Source: a virus. Taken from it: a stretch of 64,000 bases of DNA. The position numbers were made by a program, and so were the translations under genes. The stretch is taken from positions 1 through 64,000 of IMG/VR virus record IMGVR_UViG_3300007512_000029. One strand, written 5' to 3'. Numbering within the stretch: the stretch's first letter is position 1; each line of letters opens with the position of its first letter. Shown here piece by piece: positions 1-7,304 of this stretch. The notes below the pieces were generated by a model, which was not told the origin of the DNA, searched no databases, and was given only the letters and a program-made list of their open reading frames with translations.

Positions 1-3
1 CGG

Positions 4-29
4 GGCGGGAGGTGTTATAACCTCCCGCC
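4..29 (-). terminator. strong stem-loop downstream of the DUF932-like gene
   Basis: Perfect 10-bp inverted repeat (4-13 and 20-29) with a 6-nt loop, 11 bases beyond the stop codon of the minus-strand gene at 40-807. No T-run follows on the minus strand, so it could stabilise the 3' end or act as a terminator; the role is inferred from position only. Confidence 0.5.
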
Positions 30-39
30 TCTTGGGGGT

Positions 40-807
40 TCAGGCGGAGCCGACGGGGGGGTTTCCGCCGGTCAGGATGACGCCGTGCTCGGCGGCCCAG
101 GCGAGAGCCTCGCGGTGGAGGCCGACGTGCCGGTGGGTCATGTCGCGGGCCTGAGACCGCTTGTACGCCTCGTTGATGGCGTTGTAGGCGCAGTACAGGT
201 TGCGGCCCTGGAACTCGACGTGCGGGGGGTTCTTCCACATCTTGATGGCGAGACCCATCAGGTTGCGGTTGATCGCTCCGGTGCGGAGCAGGTCGCCCAG
301 GAGGCGGTAGAAGGCCCTGTCGTCCATCGGGACGCCCTTCATGCCTCTCATTTGCGTTGCCGTCCGGGCGAAGGCCGGGCGGGCGTTCCCGATGGCGAGG
401 TCGATCTTCCGCTCCAGGTCCACGATGACGTTCAGGGTGTGCTTCCGCACCACCTGATCGTGCGACCCGGAGAAGCAGAGGTTGTCGCAGACGAAGATGC
501 TCATGCCGATGATGATCCCGAGGGGGAGCGTCTTGTTGTGGCTGGCCCGGAAGCCGCACACCAGACCGCCCTCGTTGTTGCCCACGTCCAGGGTCCAGGC
601 CCCGAAGAGCTGCTGACCCTCGGCGGAGAGACCGTACCGCTGGGAGGTGACCGAGAAGCCGGCACCGGAGAGGCGGTCCTCCATGAGGCCGAGGAACTGC
701 GCGTAGGAGACGGGCTCGTAGGTAGCGGTGCGGGCGGGGGTCCTGACCCCCTCGACCATGCGGCGGGAGGCCGGGTTCTTGGTGAAGAAGGCGACGGTCG
801 CGGTCAT
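40..807 (-). CDS. DUF932-like phage/plasmid protein
   Basis: About 255 residues. The central segment with VCDNLCFSG followed by a histidine and the long helical C-terminal half resemble the DUF932 (phage/plasmid TIGR03299) family, whose biochemical role is unknown. I chose the ATG at 807 because AGGAGAG sits seven bases upstream; the longer in-frame ATG at 846 lies only a few bases after the promoter -10 and has no ribosome site. It is the only gene of its transcript before the stem-loop at 4-29. DUF932 genes often accompany ParB-like and ThiF/JAB genes in plasmids, and both occur just to the right here. Family assignment is by motif recall, not search. Confidence 0.7.
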   Translation of the reverse strand: MTATVAFFTKNPASRRMVEGVRTPARTATYEPVSYAQFLGLMEDRLSGAGFSVTSQRYGLSAEGQQLFGAWTLDVGNNEGGLVCGFRASHNKTLPLGIIIGMSIFVCDNLCFSGSHDQVVRKHTLNVIVDLERKIDLAIGNARPAFARTATQMRGMKGVPMDDRAFYRLLGDLLRTGAINRNLMGLAIKMWKNPPHVEFQGRNLYCAYNAINEAYKRSQARDMTHRHVGLHREALAWAAEHGVILTGGNPPVGSA

Positions 808-850
808 GGTGTCTCTCCTGAGTTGGAGTCTGTCGTTTCCGTTCATAGGG

Positions 851-878
851 TAATACGACTCAGCAGAGAAAGTTCCCC
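851..878 (-). promoter_or_regulatory. phage TCGTATA promoter for the DUF932-like gene
   Basis: Minus strand reads GGGGAACTTTC, a short spacer, then TCGTATTA. It matches the box pair found upstream of many other transcripts in this window. Transcription would start about 40 bases before the chosen ATG. Confidence 0.7.
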
Positions 879-1022
879 TCTTTTTTGGGGGTAAATCGAA
901 TTCCTCGGATCAGTTTCCGCCTAAGCCTGTGGATTTCCTAAGAATCTGAACAAGCGGTGGGTTTCGGTGTCTTTTCTATACGACACGGGGGGTGTAGACC
1001 CTGTAGCCTTGAGGCTTGAATC

Positions 1023-1643
1023 ATGTCAGATGCCGCTCTCCGTCGCCGTCTCATCCGGCTCGCTCACGAGAACCCGAACTTCCGTTCGGAGATTCTCCCT
1101 CTTCTGGCCGAGGAGTCCGTGCCTCCTCAGGAGGAGGCTACTGCTCCTGCACCCAAGCAGGCAGCCTTTGACTTGAAGGCTGGGATCAAGATGCTGTCCC
1201 CTGAGGATCGGGCTCTCTCGGTGGGTCTCCTCCGGCTGGCGAACAAGATGCCCCAGCATCGGGAGAAGCTGACCGCGATGGTTCGCAAGAACATCGAGGC
1301 CAACTGGAACCCCCAGCAGATCGCTGAGAAGAAGAGCGGCCCGCTGCACAAGCAGCCCGACGAGGGCTACATGAACGGCGAGTTCACCCAGCAGGAGTTC
1401 TCCGAGCTGCGTGGCAAGCAGGAGAGCGGTCAGATCCATCAGGTTGACCGCTTCGCCTCCGAGGACGAGCTTCGTCGTCGTCTCATCAGGCTCGCCCACT
1501 CCGACGCGGGCCTTCGCCCCAAGCTGCTCCCCATCCTCGCCGGATGTGAGAAGCTCCCCCCTGCTCTCCGTGAGAACTGCGAGAAGAAGCAGGACAGCGG
1601 GAAGAAGGACAGCGGGAAGAAGGACGAGAAGAAGGACGAGTGA
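1023..1643 (+). CDS. protein with repeated RLIRLAH motif, unknown function
   Basis: 206 residues. A helical motif of about 24 residues, LRRRLIRLAH followed by a phenylalanine or leucine and an LLP(I/L)LA end, occurs at residues 5-28 and again at about 148-171; a weaker copy lies near residue 68 (LLRLANKMPQHREKL). The C-terminus is a charged tail of repeated SGKKD units. This kind of repeat suggests a structural or scaffolding role, but I do not recognise the family. It is a single gene diverging from the DUF932-like gene; the region before it (about 880-1020) carries a TATACGAC sequence but no clear matching -35 box on the plus strand. Confidence 0.75.
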   Translation: MSDAALRRRLIRLAHENPNFRSEILPLLAEESVPPQEEATAPAPKQAAFDLKAGIKMLSPEDRALSVGLLRLANKMPQHREKLTAMVRKNIEANWNPQQIAEKKSGPLHKQPDEGYMNGEFTQQEFSELRGKQESGQIHQVDRFASEDELRRRLIRLAHSDAGLRPKLLPILAGCEKLPPALRENCEKKQDSGKKDSGKKDEKKDE

Positions 1644-1670
1644 GTCGGGTAGGGCTCTCAGGCTGAGGGT

Positions 1671-2048
1671 CTACCAGCCGCGACGAGCCCGCCGCTTCAC
1701 AGCTTCCTCCCGCTTCACGGCGGCGGCTTCCCGCCGTGCGATGACCTTGTCGCCGTGTGTCTGACAGGCGACGGACCTCCGTCCTGGGAGGTTGTTGTAG
1801 ACAGCCATCTCGTCGCACTTGCTGTAGGTGCAGCGGATATCTGTCCGAATCATGGAGCGGGGGTACTGACCCTCGCGATCCGGGTTGTTACTCCCCGACC
1901 ACCCGGGGAGCATCCCCGCGTGACAGACGGAGCAGGAGCCCCGAGCGGTGCCCCGTGAGTGGCACTGCTCTTCGTTGCAGGCGAGGCACCGGACCTGGAT
2001 GCAGGTTCGGTTGTCCGTGTTCCAGGTGTTGCATCGGGGGCAAGCCAT
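1671..2048 (-). CDS. cysteine-rich zinc-ribbon-like protein
   Basis: 125 residues with many paired cysteines: CPRC, CLAC, CSVC, a Cys/Cys pair in CTYSKC, and a C..H near the end, so several zinc-binding knuckles are likely. The last 25 residues are very basic (RREEAVKRRARR), fitting nucleic-acid binding. CAGGAGAG precedes the ATG. It is a one-gene unit behind the promoter at 2070-2096. Function unknown. Confidence 0.75.
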   Translation of the reverse strand: MACPRCNTWNTDNRTCIQVRCLACNEEQCHSRGTARGSCSVCHAGMLPGWSGSNNPDREGQYPRSMIRTDIRCTYSKCDEMAVYNNLPGRRSVACQTHGDKVIARREAAAVKREEAVKRRARRGW

Positions 2049-2069
2049 GAGTCTCTCCTGTTGGTCTGG

Positions 2070-2096
2070 TATACGACTTGACCGGAGAGACTTTCA
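2070..2096 (-). promoter_or_regulatory. phage TCGTATA promoter for the zinc-ribbon gene
   Basis: Minus strand TGAAAGTC box, spacer, TCGTATAC; the ribosome site and ATG of the 1671-2048 gene follow within 25 bases. Confidence 0.65.
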
Positions 2097-2190
2097 CTCA
2101 TATTTGCGGCGGAGACGCTCCAGCTCTTCCCGCTCTTGTGCTTCCTGGCGAGCCAGTGTTTCCTGAAGTCGTTTCGCCTCCCGGCGTCCG

Positions 2191-2712
2191 ATGATCGCGT
2201 CTACATCGATCGCCTGGGCGGCCCGGAACCCGAGCCGTTGCCCCTGTCGGGGTTGGGGTTGGCTGCACTCGGATTGGGATACCTACCACAAGTGCCCGGT
2301 CCACTTTCGCGGTCAGCCTCATCCTGAAGAGGAGTACCCGGGCTTCGGTACGGAGGCGGCTTACCTGGACAACTGCCGGGAGGCGTATGCCTCATTCGGG
2401 CGGGAGTCGGGTCTCCCCCCCGCGGCTTTCAAGGTGGCTTGTGTAGCCCTCACGGAGGCTAGCGGTCAGGCTGCCCCGTCCGGCCCTCGGACCTGGACGG
2501 ATGCCGCTGAAGCGGTCGCTGAGATCATCGCTCAGGAGCGTCTGGATGCCGCTGCCCGGCGTGCTGGGTACTCCTGCCGTCTGGAGGCTGCTCTCGCCGC
2601 TGAGGCGGCTGTGGAGGCTTCCGCGAGGCATCGTGGCCTTGATCCTGATGACTATGCCCCCGCTGGATCGCCCGAGCGGGCCAACGCGGACTTCTGGTAC
2701 CGCACACACTGA
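2191..2712 (+). CDS. small protein with Cys/His motif, unknown function
   Basis: 173 residues. Residues 17-45 carry CPC, a tryptophan-rich stretch (RGWGWLHSDWD) and CPVH, which looks like a single zinc-binding module; the rest is Ala/Glu-rich helix with regularly placed acidic residues. The first ATG has no convincing ribosome site and an in-frame stop lies 29 bases upstream, so the start is uncertain. Its 5' end overlaps a short minus-strand open frame that lacks a start codon. Confidence 0.55.
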   Translation: MIASTSIAWAARNPSRCPCRGWGWLHSDWDTYHKCPVHFRGQPHPEEEYPGFGTEAAYLDNCREAYASFGRESGLPPAAFKVACVALTEASGQAAPSGPRTWTDAAEAVAEIIAQERLDAAARRAGYSCRLEAALAAEAAVEASARHRGLDPDDYAPAGSPERANADFWYRTH

Positions 2713-2785
2713 GTAGGAGGGTTCAGGAGTTGGACGCGGCTGTGTCCCTCTATGAAGCAGCGGATCACAGGTACTTCTGAGCCCT

Positions 2786-2829
2786 CTTGTCCAGGGAGAC
2801 AAGTGACGCTTGCCCAGAAAGACAAGTGA
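2786..2829 (+). promoter_or_regulatory. GACAAGTGA direct repeat with a small hairpin
   Basis: GACAAGTGA occurs at 2798-2806 and 2821-2829, and the first copy also pairs with CTTGTC at 2786-2791. It lies 30 bases before the -35 box of the next plus-strand gene, a normal place for an operator. No regulator can be assigned. Confidence 0.3.
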
Positions 2830-2858
2830 AATCAACGCTTTATCGTGGGTTAAGAGGT

Positions 2859-2883
2859 AAGTTCCCTTCTCTGATTCGTATTC
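2859..2883 (+). promoter_or_regulatory. phage TCGTATA-type promoter, plus-strand copy
   Basis: AAGTTCCC, a 12-nt spacer counted from the AAGTT box, then TCGTATTC, the same box pair as the minus-strand promoters. AGAAGGAG and the ATG of the SWIM-finger gene follow. It is the only clear plus-strand example I found. Confidence 0.6.
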
Positions 2884-2903
2884 AAACATAGAAGGAGAAC
2901 CTG

Positions 2904-3227
2904 ATGGACTACACCACACACGCCACCTGGACCTGCTCCACTAACACCGAGTGGTCCACGACCACGGTGGGATCAAAGGGTTCCACTTACAGTGTGAGCT
3001 ATGGTCGTACTTGGAACGGCCCCTATCAGTATGACTGGTCTTGCACCTGTCGGGGCTTCAAGTTCCGAGGCTCCTGTAAGCACATCACCCAGGTCCGGGA
3101 CAGTGGAGACCGCTGTGCTTGGAACGAGACCCTGGACGTGGGGGCTGAGGCTGGTACGGATGCTGGTGGGAACCCCTGCTGCCCCGAGTGCAGCGGGCCA
3201 GTCCAAGCCTTCAACGTGGCAGTCTGA
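2904..3227 (+). CDS. SWIM zinc-finger protein
   Basis: 107 residues. Residues about 46-60 read SCTCRGF then GSCKHI, the CxC...CxH signature of SWIM zinc fingers, which bind DNA or proteins. A further CCPEC lies near the C-terminus, possibly a second metal site. The N-terminal 45 residues are rich in Ser, Thr and Trp and are probably beta-rich. AGAAGGAG is correctly placed before the ATG. Partner and target are unknown. Confidence 0.75.
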   Translation: MDYTTHATWTCSTNTEWSTTTVGSKGSTYSVSYGRTWNGPYQYDWSCTCRGFKFRGSCKHITQVRDSGDRCAWNETLDVGAEAGTDAGGNPCCPECSGPVQAFNVAV

Positions 3228-3261
3228 TGACTTGGTCTACCACAGGTCCGATCAGGGGCAC

Positions 3262-3390
3262 ATGATCCGGCGGGAGGGTCCGGGCAACGACACCTTGGTG
3301 TTTCTCAAGACCAACCGCCATGTCCACAACATCACCACCCTTCGGTGGGCGAAAGCCTTTGCGAAGAGCCCGAAGCTGATCGACACCTAG
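3262..3390 (+). CDS. small hypothetical protein
   Basis: 42 residues, basic, with no recognised domain. It follows the SWIM gene by 34 bases in the same direction. The frame stays open upstream to a possible TTG start that nearly abuts the SWIM stop codon, so the true product may be about 10 residues longer. Ribosome site (AGGGG) is weak. Confidence 0.4.
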   Translation: MIRREGPGNDTLVFLKTNRHVHNITTLRWAKAFAKSPKLIDT

Positions 3391-3396
3391 CCCTGG

Positions 3397-4269
3397 CTAG
3401 ACGTAGAACTCTTCAGATTCGATCTGATTCCAGGACTTCCAGCCTTGGATCCTGGGGAAGTTCGCCCCATGATCCGCCGGGGTGTATCGGAGTTGTCGAA
3501 TCACCTTGTTCTTGTGAGTGGCGTTCCATGCCTTGATCACGACGGCAAGGAACATCCAGTCTTGGGTGTACGTTTTCTCCTTCTCCTGCTTCGCCCGGTT
3601 GTTGGACAACCAGCGGCGAAGAACCCACACGGGATCGTCTGATGATTGGATCCCGATCCCTGTCTTGAGTCGGCTGAAGAAAGCGTCGGCGGCAGCTTCG
3701 TCTATGCGACGACAGATGGCATAGACGACAGCGAACTTGCCCACCCCGCTCAGGAGACGTTCTCCTTTCAACGCAGAGATCAGGTCAGGCAGCTCGGGCC
3801 AATCATCCAGAACGGCCATGAGTTGCCGCCTCGTCCCCTTTTCGGTCCTGTTGGTGATCTTGTTCCTTCCCTGATGGATCCTCCAGAGAATCCCCAGGCC
3901 GGAGGCGAGTGGGGCGGCGTTACGGTACCCCCTCATCTGGAGAATCTGAGCGAATGTCCGCTTGACCCCATCATCCATAGACTCCTGGGTGGTCAACTTC
4001 AGCCCAGATACGACCACTGACCGAAACGGGGTTCCGGCAAGGAGGCAAGCCCTCAACCGGTGCTGTCCGTTGATGGCTCCACCGTCAGAGCTGATCTGGA
4101 TGCTCTCTCCGTTGAGGATCCAGCGACCTGCCTTCATGTCCGCGGCATAGCGTTTGATCGCGTTGAGGTTCGGCTTACGGTTGACCCCCATCTTGCTCAA
4201 CCATGCCGCCGCTTGAGTGGGGGTAATGGTCATGATCTGGGCTTGGATGCTTTCGGTAGGCGTGGGCAT
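3397..4269 (-). CDS. ParB-like N-terminal domain protein
   Basis: 290 residues. Residues 14-75 contain the ParB/sulfiredoxin-type core: an alpha-helical lead, NGESIQISSDG, then NGQHRLRACLLAG, close to the ExGxHRxxA box of ParB-like proteins. The remaining 200 residues are helical and lack an obvious ParB helix-turn-helix or CTPase motif, as in phage ParB-like proteins of unknown role. Its start is 25 bases from a perfect 40-bp palindrome that overlaps its promoter, so self-regulation is plausible. With the ThiF-like, JAB and DUF932-like genes nearby it recalls plasmid PRTRC-type cassettes; that link is inference. Confidence 0.75.
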   Translation of the reverse strand: MPTPTESIQAQIMTITPTQAAAWLSKMGVNRKPNLNAIKRYAADMKAGRWILNGESIQISSDGGAINGQHRLRACLLAGTPFRSVVVSGLKLTTQESMDDGVKRTFAQILQMRGYRNAAPLASGLGILWRIHQGRNKITNRTEKGTRRQLMAVLDDWPELPDLISALKGERLLSGVGKFAVVYAICRRIDEAAADAFFSRLKTGIGIQSSDDPVWVLRRWLSNNRAKQEKEKTYTQDWMFLAVVIKAWNATHKNKVIRQLRYTPADHGANFPRIQGWKSWNQIESEEFYV

Positions 4270-4274
4270 TAGAT

Positions 4275-4314
4275 TTCCTATAAGGCTCGTAATCTATTAC
4301 GAGCCTTATAGGAA
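4275..4314. promoter_or_regulatory. perfect 19-bp inverted repeat (operator candidate)
   Basis: Two 19-bp arms (4275-4293 and 4296-4314) are exact reverse complements with a 2-bp centre. The right arm overlaps the -10 region and spacer of the promoter for the ParB-like gene. Perfect symmetry of this length is the usual form of a dimeric repressor or ParB-type site. Confidence 0.6.
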
Positions 4315-4321
4315 AAGTCCC
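4294..4321 (-). promoter_or_regulatory. phage TCGTA-type promoter for the ParB-like gene
   Basis: Minus strand GGGACTTTTCC, spacer, CTCGTAATAG: a variant of the shared promoter in which the -10 reads TCGTAATA. It overlaps the 40-bp palindrome. Confidence 0.5.
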
Positions 4322-4355
4322 CCACCCCGGACAAAAATAGGGGACTTTTTTAGAC

Positions 4356-4375
4356 AAAAAAGAGCCCCGAGGCTC
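4356..4375 (-). terminator. rho-independent terminator of the tRNA transcript
   Basis: Minus strand GAGCC, 4-nt loop, GGCTC followed by six Ts. It lies about 95 bases beyond the tRNA at 4470-4546 and closes the transcript that starts at 4777. Confidence 0.75.
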
Positions 4376-4469
4376 AACCCGGCGGGGGTTTGGGGGCTAT
4401 GGGGCGCCGGGGAGCTTCGGGGCTCGGAGGGGGTCCCCGCCTGAGTAGGGACGCTGGTTGGCTTTTGCT

Positions 4470-4546
4470 TGGTACGCAATGTAGGAATCGAACCTACGAC
4501 TTCCAGGGTGTTAACCTAGTGCTCTAACCGTCTGAGCTAATAGCGT
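4470..4546 (-). tRNA. tRNA-Val (anticodon read as AAC)
   Basis: Full cloverleaf: 7-bp acceptor with one T-T mismatch, D stem GCTC/GAGC, anticodon stem CTAGG/CCTGG with loop TTAACAC, T arm GTAGG/CCTAC, discriminator A and an encoded CCA. Position 33 is T and positions 34-36 are AAC. An A34 Val tRNA is unusual in bacteria, so the identity is less sure than the gene. Confidence 0.8.
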
Positions 4547-4613
4547 GGTTGCTTGTGAGCGTGCCCAAGGAGGCGGGGAAAGTAGTGGTCGGGCGAGGTG
4601 AGGGGCTGGGTGT

Positions 4614-4658
4614 TTTGCGTCTGAGTATGAGTCAGATGCCCTACCTTAGGGCCGCAAA
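4614..4658 (-). ncRNA. mini cloverleaf with CAT loop
   Basis: A 6-bp stem (TTTGCG/CGCAAA) encloses two hairpins: GCCC/GGGC with loop TAAGGTA, and TCTGA/TCAGA with the 7-nt loop CTCATAC. It looks like the D and anticodon arms of a Met (CAT) tRNA without a T arm. It lies in the same transcript between a tRNA-like element and the Val tRNA. It may be a processed remnant or a structured spacer. Confidence 0.35.
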
Positions 4659-4666
4659 GGCTGTTT

Positions 4667-4768
4667 TGGCGCCTTCGACGGGAATCGAACCCGTTATGCT
4701 TGTGAGCCTTCTCGGGGGCCCGACCAAATCGTTGAGTTGTGAAAGAAGCGGTGGTCAGCTTGCCGACC
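4667..4768 (-). ncRNA. long tRNA-like element (Y-RNA-like candidate)
   Basis: The 3' end is a perfect tRNA T arm (ACGGG/CCCGT with TTCGATT loop), discriminator and encoded CCA, and the 5' end has a D-arm-like hairpin (GGTC/GACC). The acceptor 5' strand and a normal anticodon arm are missing; instead there is a 60-nt middle with a GGGCCCCCGAG hairpin and the block GAAGGCTCACAAGCAT. The same block occurs in the element at 13522-13664. It is first in the transcript from the 4777 promoter. Confidence 0.45.
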
Positions 4769-4776
4769 TGTCTATC

Positions 4777-4800
4777 TATACGACCAGGGAGGGAAGTTTA
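4777..4800 (-). promoter_or_regulatory. phage TCGTATA promoter for the small tRNA/ncRNA unit
   Basis: Minus strand TAAACTTCCC, spacer, TCGTATAG. It serves no protein gene: the transcript runs through the tRNA-like element, the mini cloverleaf and the Val tRNA to the terminator at 4356. Confidence 0.7.
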
Positions 4801-4820
4801 CCCACCTAAATCGATCTTTT

Positions 4821-5411
4821 TTAAATGAACCGGCGGGAGACCCCAGCGACGGTCACAGTCGCCTCGCGACGACGCCCACTGGTGAGCCAGATCTGGACAG
4901 CCTGAGCCAGCTCGGAGGTGACGCCGACGTTGAAGGGGAGGGTCTCCCCATCCTCGCAGGTGGCCTCCTGCTCCGCTCCGTCAGCCCCTTCGATCTTGAA
5001 GTTCTCATCCCACCGGACGTGCCCGTAGGAGCCGTTCTGGTCCACGCCGACGTGGACGCAGGGGATCTCGTGATCCCGCGTGTAGTTGGTGATGAGGCTG
5101 CGAGCGGTCCAGTTGTCCAGGCAGTCCACGACGAGGTCCGCTCCCTCCAGGAGCGGGTCGATGTTGTGGGCCTCGACCTTACGGGGAGCAGCCTGAATCC
5201 GGAGCCGGAAGAGCCCCTGCATCATTTGGGTGAGGGCTCTCGCCTTGAGCTGACCCTGGCCCATCACCGTGTGGGCCTGGGAGGCGACGTTCTTCGCCTC
5301 GACCCTGTCGTGGTCGATCACCTTGATCCTGGCGTCGAAGTTCCGAGCGAACAGGACAAAGTGAGAACCCTGGTTCCCGACTCCGACGACGACGATGAGG
5401 GGCTTGCTCAT
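4821..5411 (-). CDS. ThiF/MoeB/E1-like adenylyltransferase
   Basis: 196 residues. A Rossmann nucleotide-binding start (IVVVGVGNQGSH, residues 6-17), an acidic residue after strand 2 in VIDHDRVE, the SQ in KNVASQ and VVDCLDN are the hallmark sites of the E1/ThiF superfamily, which adenylates the C-terminus of ubiquitin-like proteins. It is short for the family and has no extra domain. A JAB protease lies two genes upstream in the same direction, the usual E1-JAB pairing. Cys residues at VVDCLDN, IPCVHV and ATCEDG are available but a catalytic cysteine cannot be chosen by eye. Confidence 0.8.
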   Translation of the reverse strand: MSKPLIVVVGVGNQGSHFVLFARNFDARIKVIDHDRVEAKNVASQAHTVMGQGQLKARALTQMMQGLFRLRIQAAPRKVEAHNIDPLLEGADLVVDCLDNWTARSLITNYTRDHEIPCVHVGVDQNGSYGHVRWDENFKIEGADGAEQEATCEDGETLPFNVGVTSELAQAVQIWLTSGRRREATVTVAGVSRRFI

Positions 5412-5518
5412 TTTACGGCTCAGGTAGAAGGTCTTTTAGAAGATCCGGGGACACCCGGAGTCCCCTTCTGCCGCTGGGGGATCAGCGTGTGGGTCGCGGC
5501 AGAGGGGGCACAGAGGCA

Positions 5519-5809
5519 TCAGCCGAACTTCGCCTCGGGCCGGACCAGGATCCGGTTCGGCTGCTCCCCGCTCGCCGGGAACCGGTCCACGTTGTAGCCC
5601 TCCAGGTCGGCGGTCGGGTCCGCCGCGATGCCGGCGAGATCCCCCGCCTGCACCATCTCTGTGAGAGCGGTGAGGATCTCAGCGTCCGTCATGGTGAGGG
5701 GCATGGGCGTGGGGCATGTCCCGTGCTGCTGGCGGTAGGCGGTCAGCTCGACGACCGCGTGGGTGTCGAAGATGTTGAAGTCAGCGGTGTTCTGGACGAG
5801 ATCGTTCAT
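5519..5809 (-). CDS. small protein between E1-like and JAB genes
   Basis: 96 residues, no recognised domain. It starts 3 bases after the JAB gene and sits 107 bases before the E1-like gene, so it belongs to the same operon. The middle is helical (TMTDAEILTALTEMVQAG) and the protein ends in KFG. A terminal glycine right at the stop is what an E1 substrate would need, but the fold does not look like an obvious beta-grasp ubiquitin, so the substrate idea is speculative. Confidence 0.65.
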   Translation of the reverse strand: MNDLVQNTADFNIFDTHAVVELTAYRQQHGTCPTPMPLTMTDAEILTALTEMVQAGDLAGIAADPTADLEGYNVDRFPASGEQPNRILVRPEAKFG

Positions 5810-5812
5810 CGG

Positions 5813-6271
5813 TCAGCCCTCCTCGGGCTCTGGGTGATCGTTTTCCGTGTAAGCTCGGAGAGGCCCGAGCCAGTTCAGGTGTCGCGACTGCCAACGAGGG
5901 CTCATCGGCCGACAGCCGTAGTCCCGAGGACCGGGACCTTCCCACTGACATACGACCAGATCGTCGAAAGTTGCAATCCACCACGGCAATCTGGTGATTT
6001 TTGCTGGGTAAGGCTTGCTGATGGCTCGCTCTACGGCTGCGAAGGTGTCGATATCGATCGAGGACGGGCCGGTGATCCCACTCCCGGGGTGGGTGTGGGC
6101 GACGCCCCACACCCGGTCGTGGTTGTCCAAGATGTACTGCATGAGCACATCCACTCCCCCAGCCACGAGGACGGGAGGGATATATCCGACGCTTCGACCT
6201 TCAGGGAGCCACCAGAGCAGGGGCTCCCCGGTGAAGCTGATCACAACGCTTGCTTCCTTGTCTCCGTACAT
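5813..6271 (-). CDS. JAB/MPN (JAMM) metalloprotease
   Basis: 152 residues. The zinc signature is intact: VAHTHPG (H59, H61), then PSSIDID (S70, D73), matching HxHP...PSxxD of JAMM peptidases such as Mov34/RadC-like deubiquitinases. Members cleave ubiquitin-like tails or isopeptide bonds. The C-terminal 50 residues are Trp/Pro-rich and family-unspecific. It is tightly packed after the coiled-coil gene (3 bases) and before the small gene (3 bases). Confidence 0.85.
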   Translation of the reverse strand: MYGDKEASVVISFTGEPLLWWLPEGRSVGYIPPVLVAGGVDVLMQYILDNHDRVWGVAHTHPGSGITGPSSIDIDTFAAVERAISKPYPAKITRLPWWIATFDDLVVCQWEGPGPRDYGCRPMSPRWQSRHLNWLGPLRAYTENDHPEPEEG

Positions 6272-6274
6272 ACC

Positions 6275-7270
6275 TCACCAGTCGTCGTAGTCGTGGTCAT
6301 CCACCCGGCGGTAGACGACTAGCCGTCCGGTGTCCATCGCTTCAGCGAACACCGTAGGGATGGTTTCCAGGGTGAAGTGCTGGTCGTAGTTGACACCGGT
6401 TGCGTGGTCCGTCAGGCAGATTCCTGAGTCGATGATTCGGAGGGATGCCTTGTCTACCAGGACTTCCCACCGCCGATTCCTGAATCGGAATTGGACGACT
6501 GCCTCTCCCGCCCGGCCGGAGTCTCTCCAGTCGAGCAGTTCGGAGTCGGTGACTCGGAGTGCTGCGGTTGCGGCAGCACCGAAGTCCACCTGAGCGAGAG
6601 CCCGTCGTCCGTCGGCGGTCCCGACCATCTGACGGAGTCGCTCTCGTTCTTCAGCGAGGACTCGCTCTCTCTCCTGTCGCTCCAGCTCTGCGAGCCTCGC
6701 GGCCTCCTCGGCCTGACGACGCTCCTCCGCCTCTTGACGGAGTCGTTCGACCTCTTCCCGGGCCCAGGACTCAAACCTGAAGGCGAGGTCCAGGGCTGGC
6801 GTCACGTCCCGGATATGCGTCACCCCCTCTTCCTTGTCCAGAAAGGCCGCGGAGACCATCGGTTCCGGACCACGGGGGAACTCCTGTCGGACGAAGATGA
6901 GGTTTCCTGATTCGTCCTCACAGACACGGACTCGGGTGAACCGAGCGAGCCCAGGGGGGATCAGGTGTAGCTCGCGGGTTTGCTCCGCGATTCTCTCCGG
7001 GTCGGGGGATACCTGAGCCCCATCCAGAATGACCCGGTTGCCTACGAGGTAGCCGAGGTAAGCGGGTCTCTTGTCGTAATCCCAATCAGGGTCACCTTCT
7101 TCCGTCCAGCGGGCGTTTTTTCCCCCGCCGACTTCAAAGGTGTGCCACCCGTGCTCTCGGGGCAGGCGACCCCGAATGCGGTACCGCCTGCCCCCGGCCG
7201 ATAGAGCCCGACCACCAATCCAGGGGACGGTGACAGTAGTCGGGGTTGAGAGTAGGTCTTGCCAGGACAT
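6275..7270 (-). CDS. coiled-coil protein heading the JAB/E1 operon
   Basis: 331 residues: a beta-rich N-terminal 170 residues, a highly charged coiled coil at about 170-225 (repeated EEVERLRQEAEERR-type heptads), and a C-terminal globular domain ending in acidic DDHDYDDW. I do not recognise a family. It is first in the transcript from the 7278 promoter and is followed after 3 bases by the JAB gene, so it is likely a partner or target of the E1/JAB pair. The ATG lies only 7 bases past the -10, with AGGAAG overlapping it. Confidence 0.75.
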   Translation of the reverse strand: MSWQDLLSTPTTVTVPWIGGRALSAGGRRYRIRGRLPREHGWHTFEVGGGKNARWTEEGDPDWDYDKRPAYLGYLVGNRVILDGAQVSPDPERIAEQTRELHLIPPGLARFTRVRVCEDESGNLIFVRQEFPRGPEPMVSAAFLDKEEGVTHIRDVTPALDLAFRFESWAREEVERLRQEAEERRQAEEAARLAELERQERERVLAEERERLRQMVGTADGRRALAQVDFGAAATAALRVTDSELLDWRDSGRAGEAVVQFRFRNRRWEVLVDKASLRIIDSGICLTDHATGVNYDQHFTLETIPTVFAEAMDTGRLVVYRRVDDHDYDDW

Positions 7271-7277
7271 AGCTTCC

Positions 7278-7304
7278 TATACGAGTCGCCCTTAGAAAAT
7301 CCCC
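7278..7304 (-). promoter_or_regulatory. phage TCGTATA promoter for the JAB/E1 operon
   Basis: Minus strand GGGGATTTTC, spacer, CTCGTATAGG; the ATG of the 331-residue protein follows almost at once. Confidence 0.65.

Noticed and set aside
85-894. Long plus-strand frame opposite the DUF932-like gene
   Set aside because: A shadow of the high-GC coding strand: no ribosome site and composition typical of an antisense frame.
2098-2290. Minus-strand frame ending in LERLRRKYE
   Set aside because: Looks protein-like but has no usable start codon after the upstream stop, and conflicts with the plus-strand gene at 2191.
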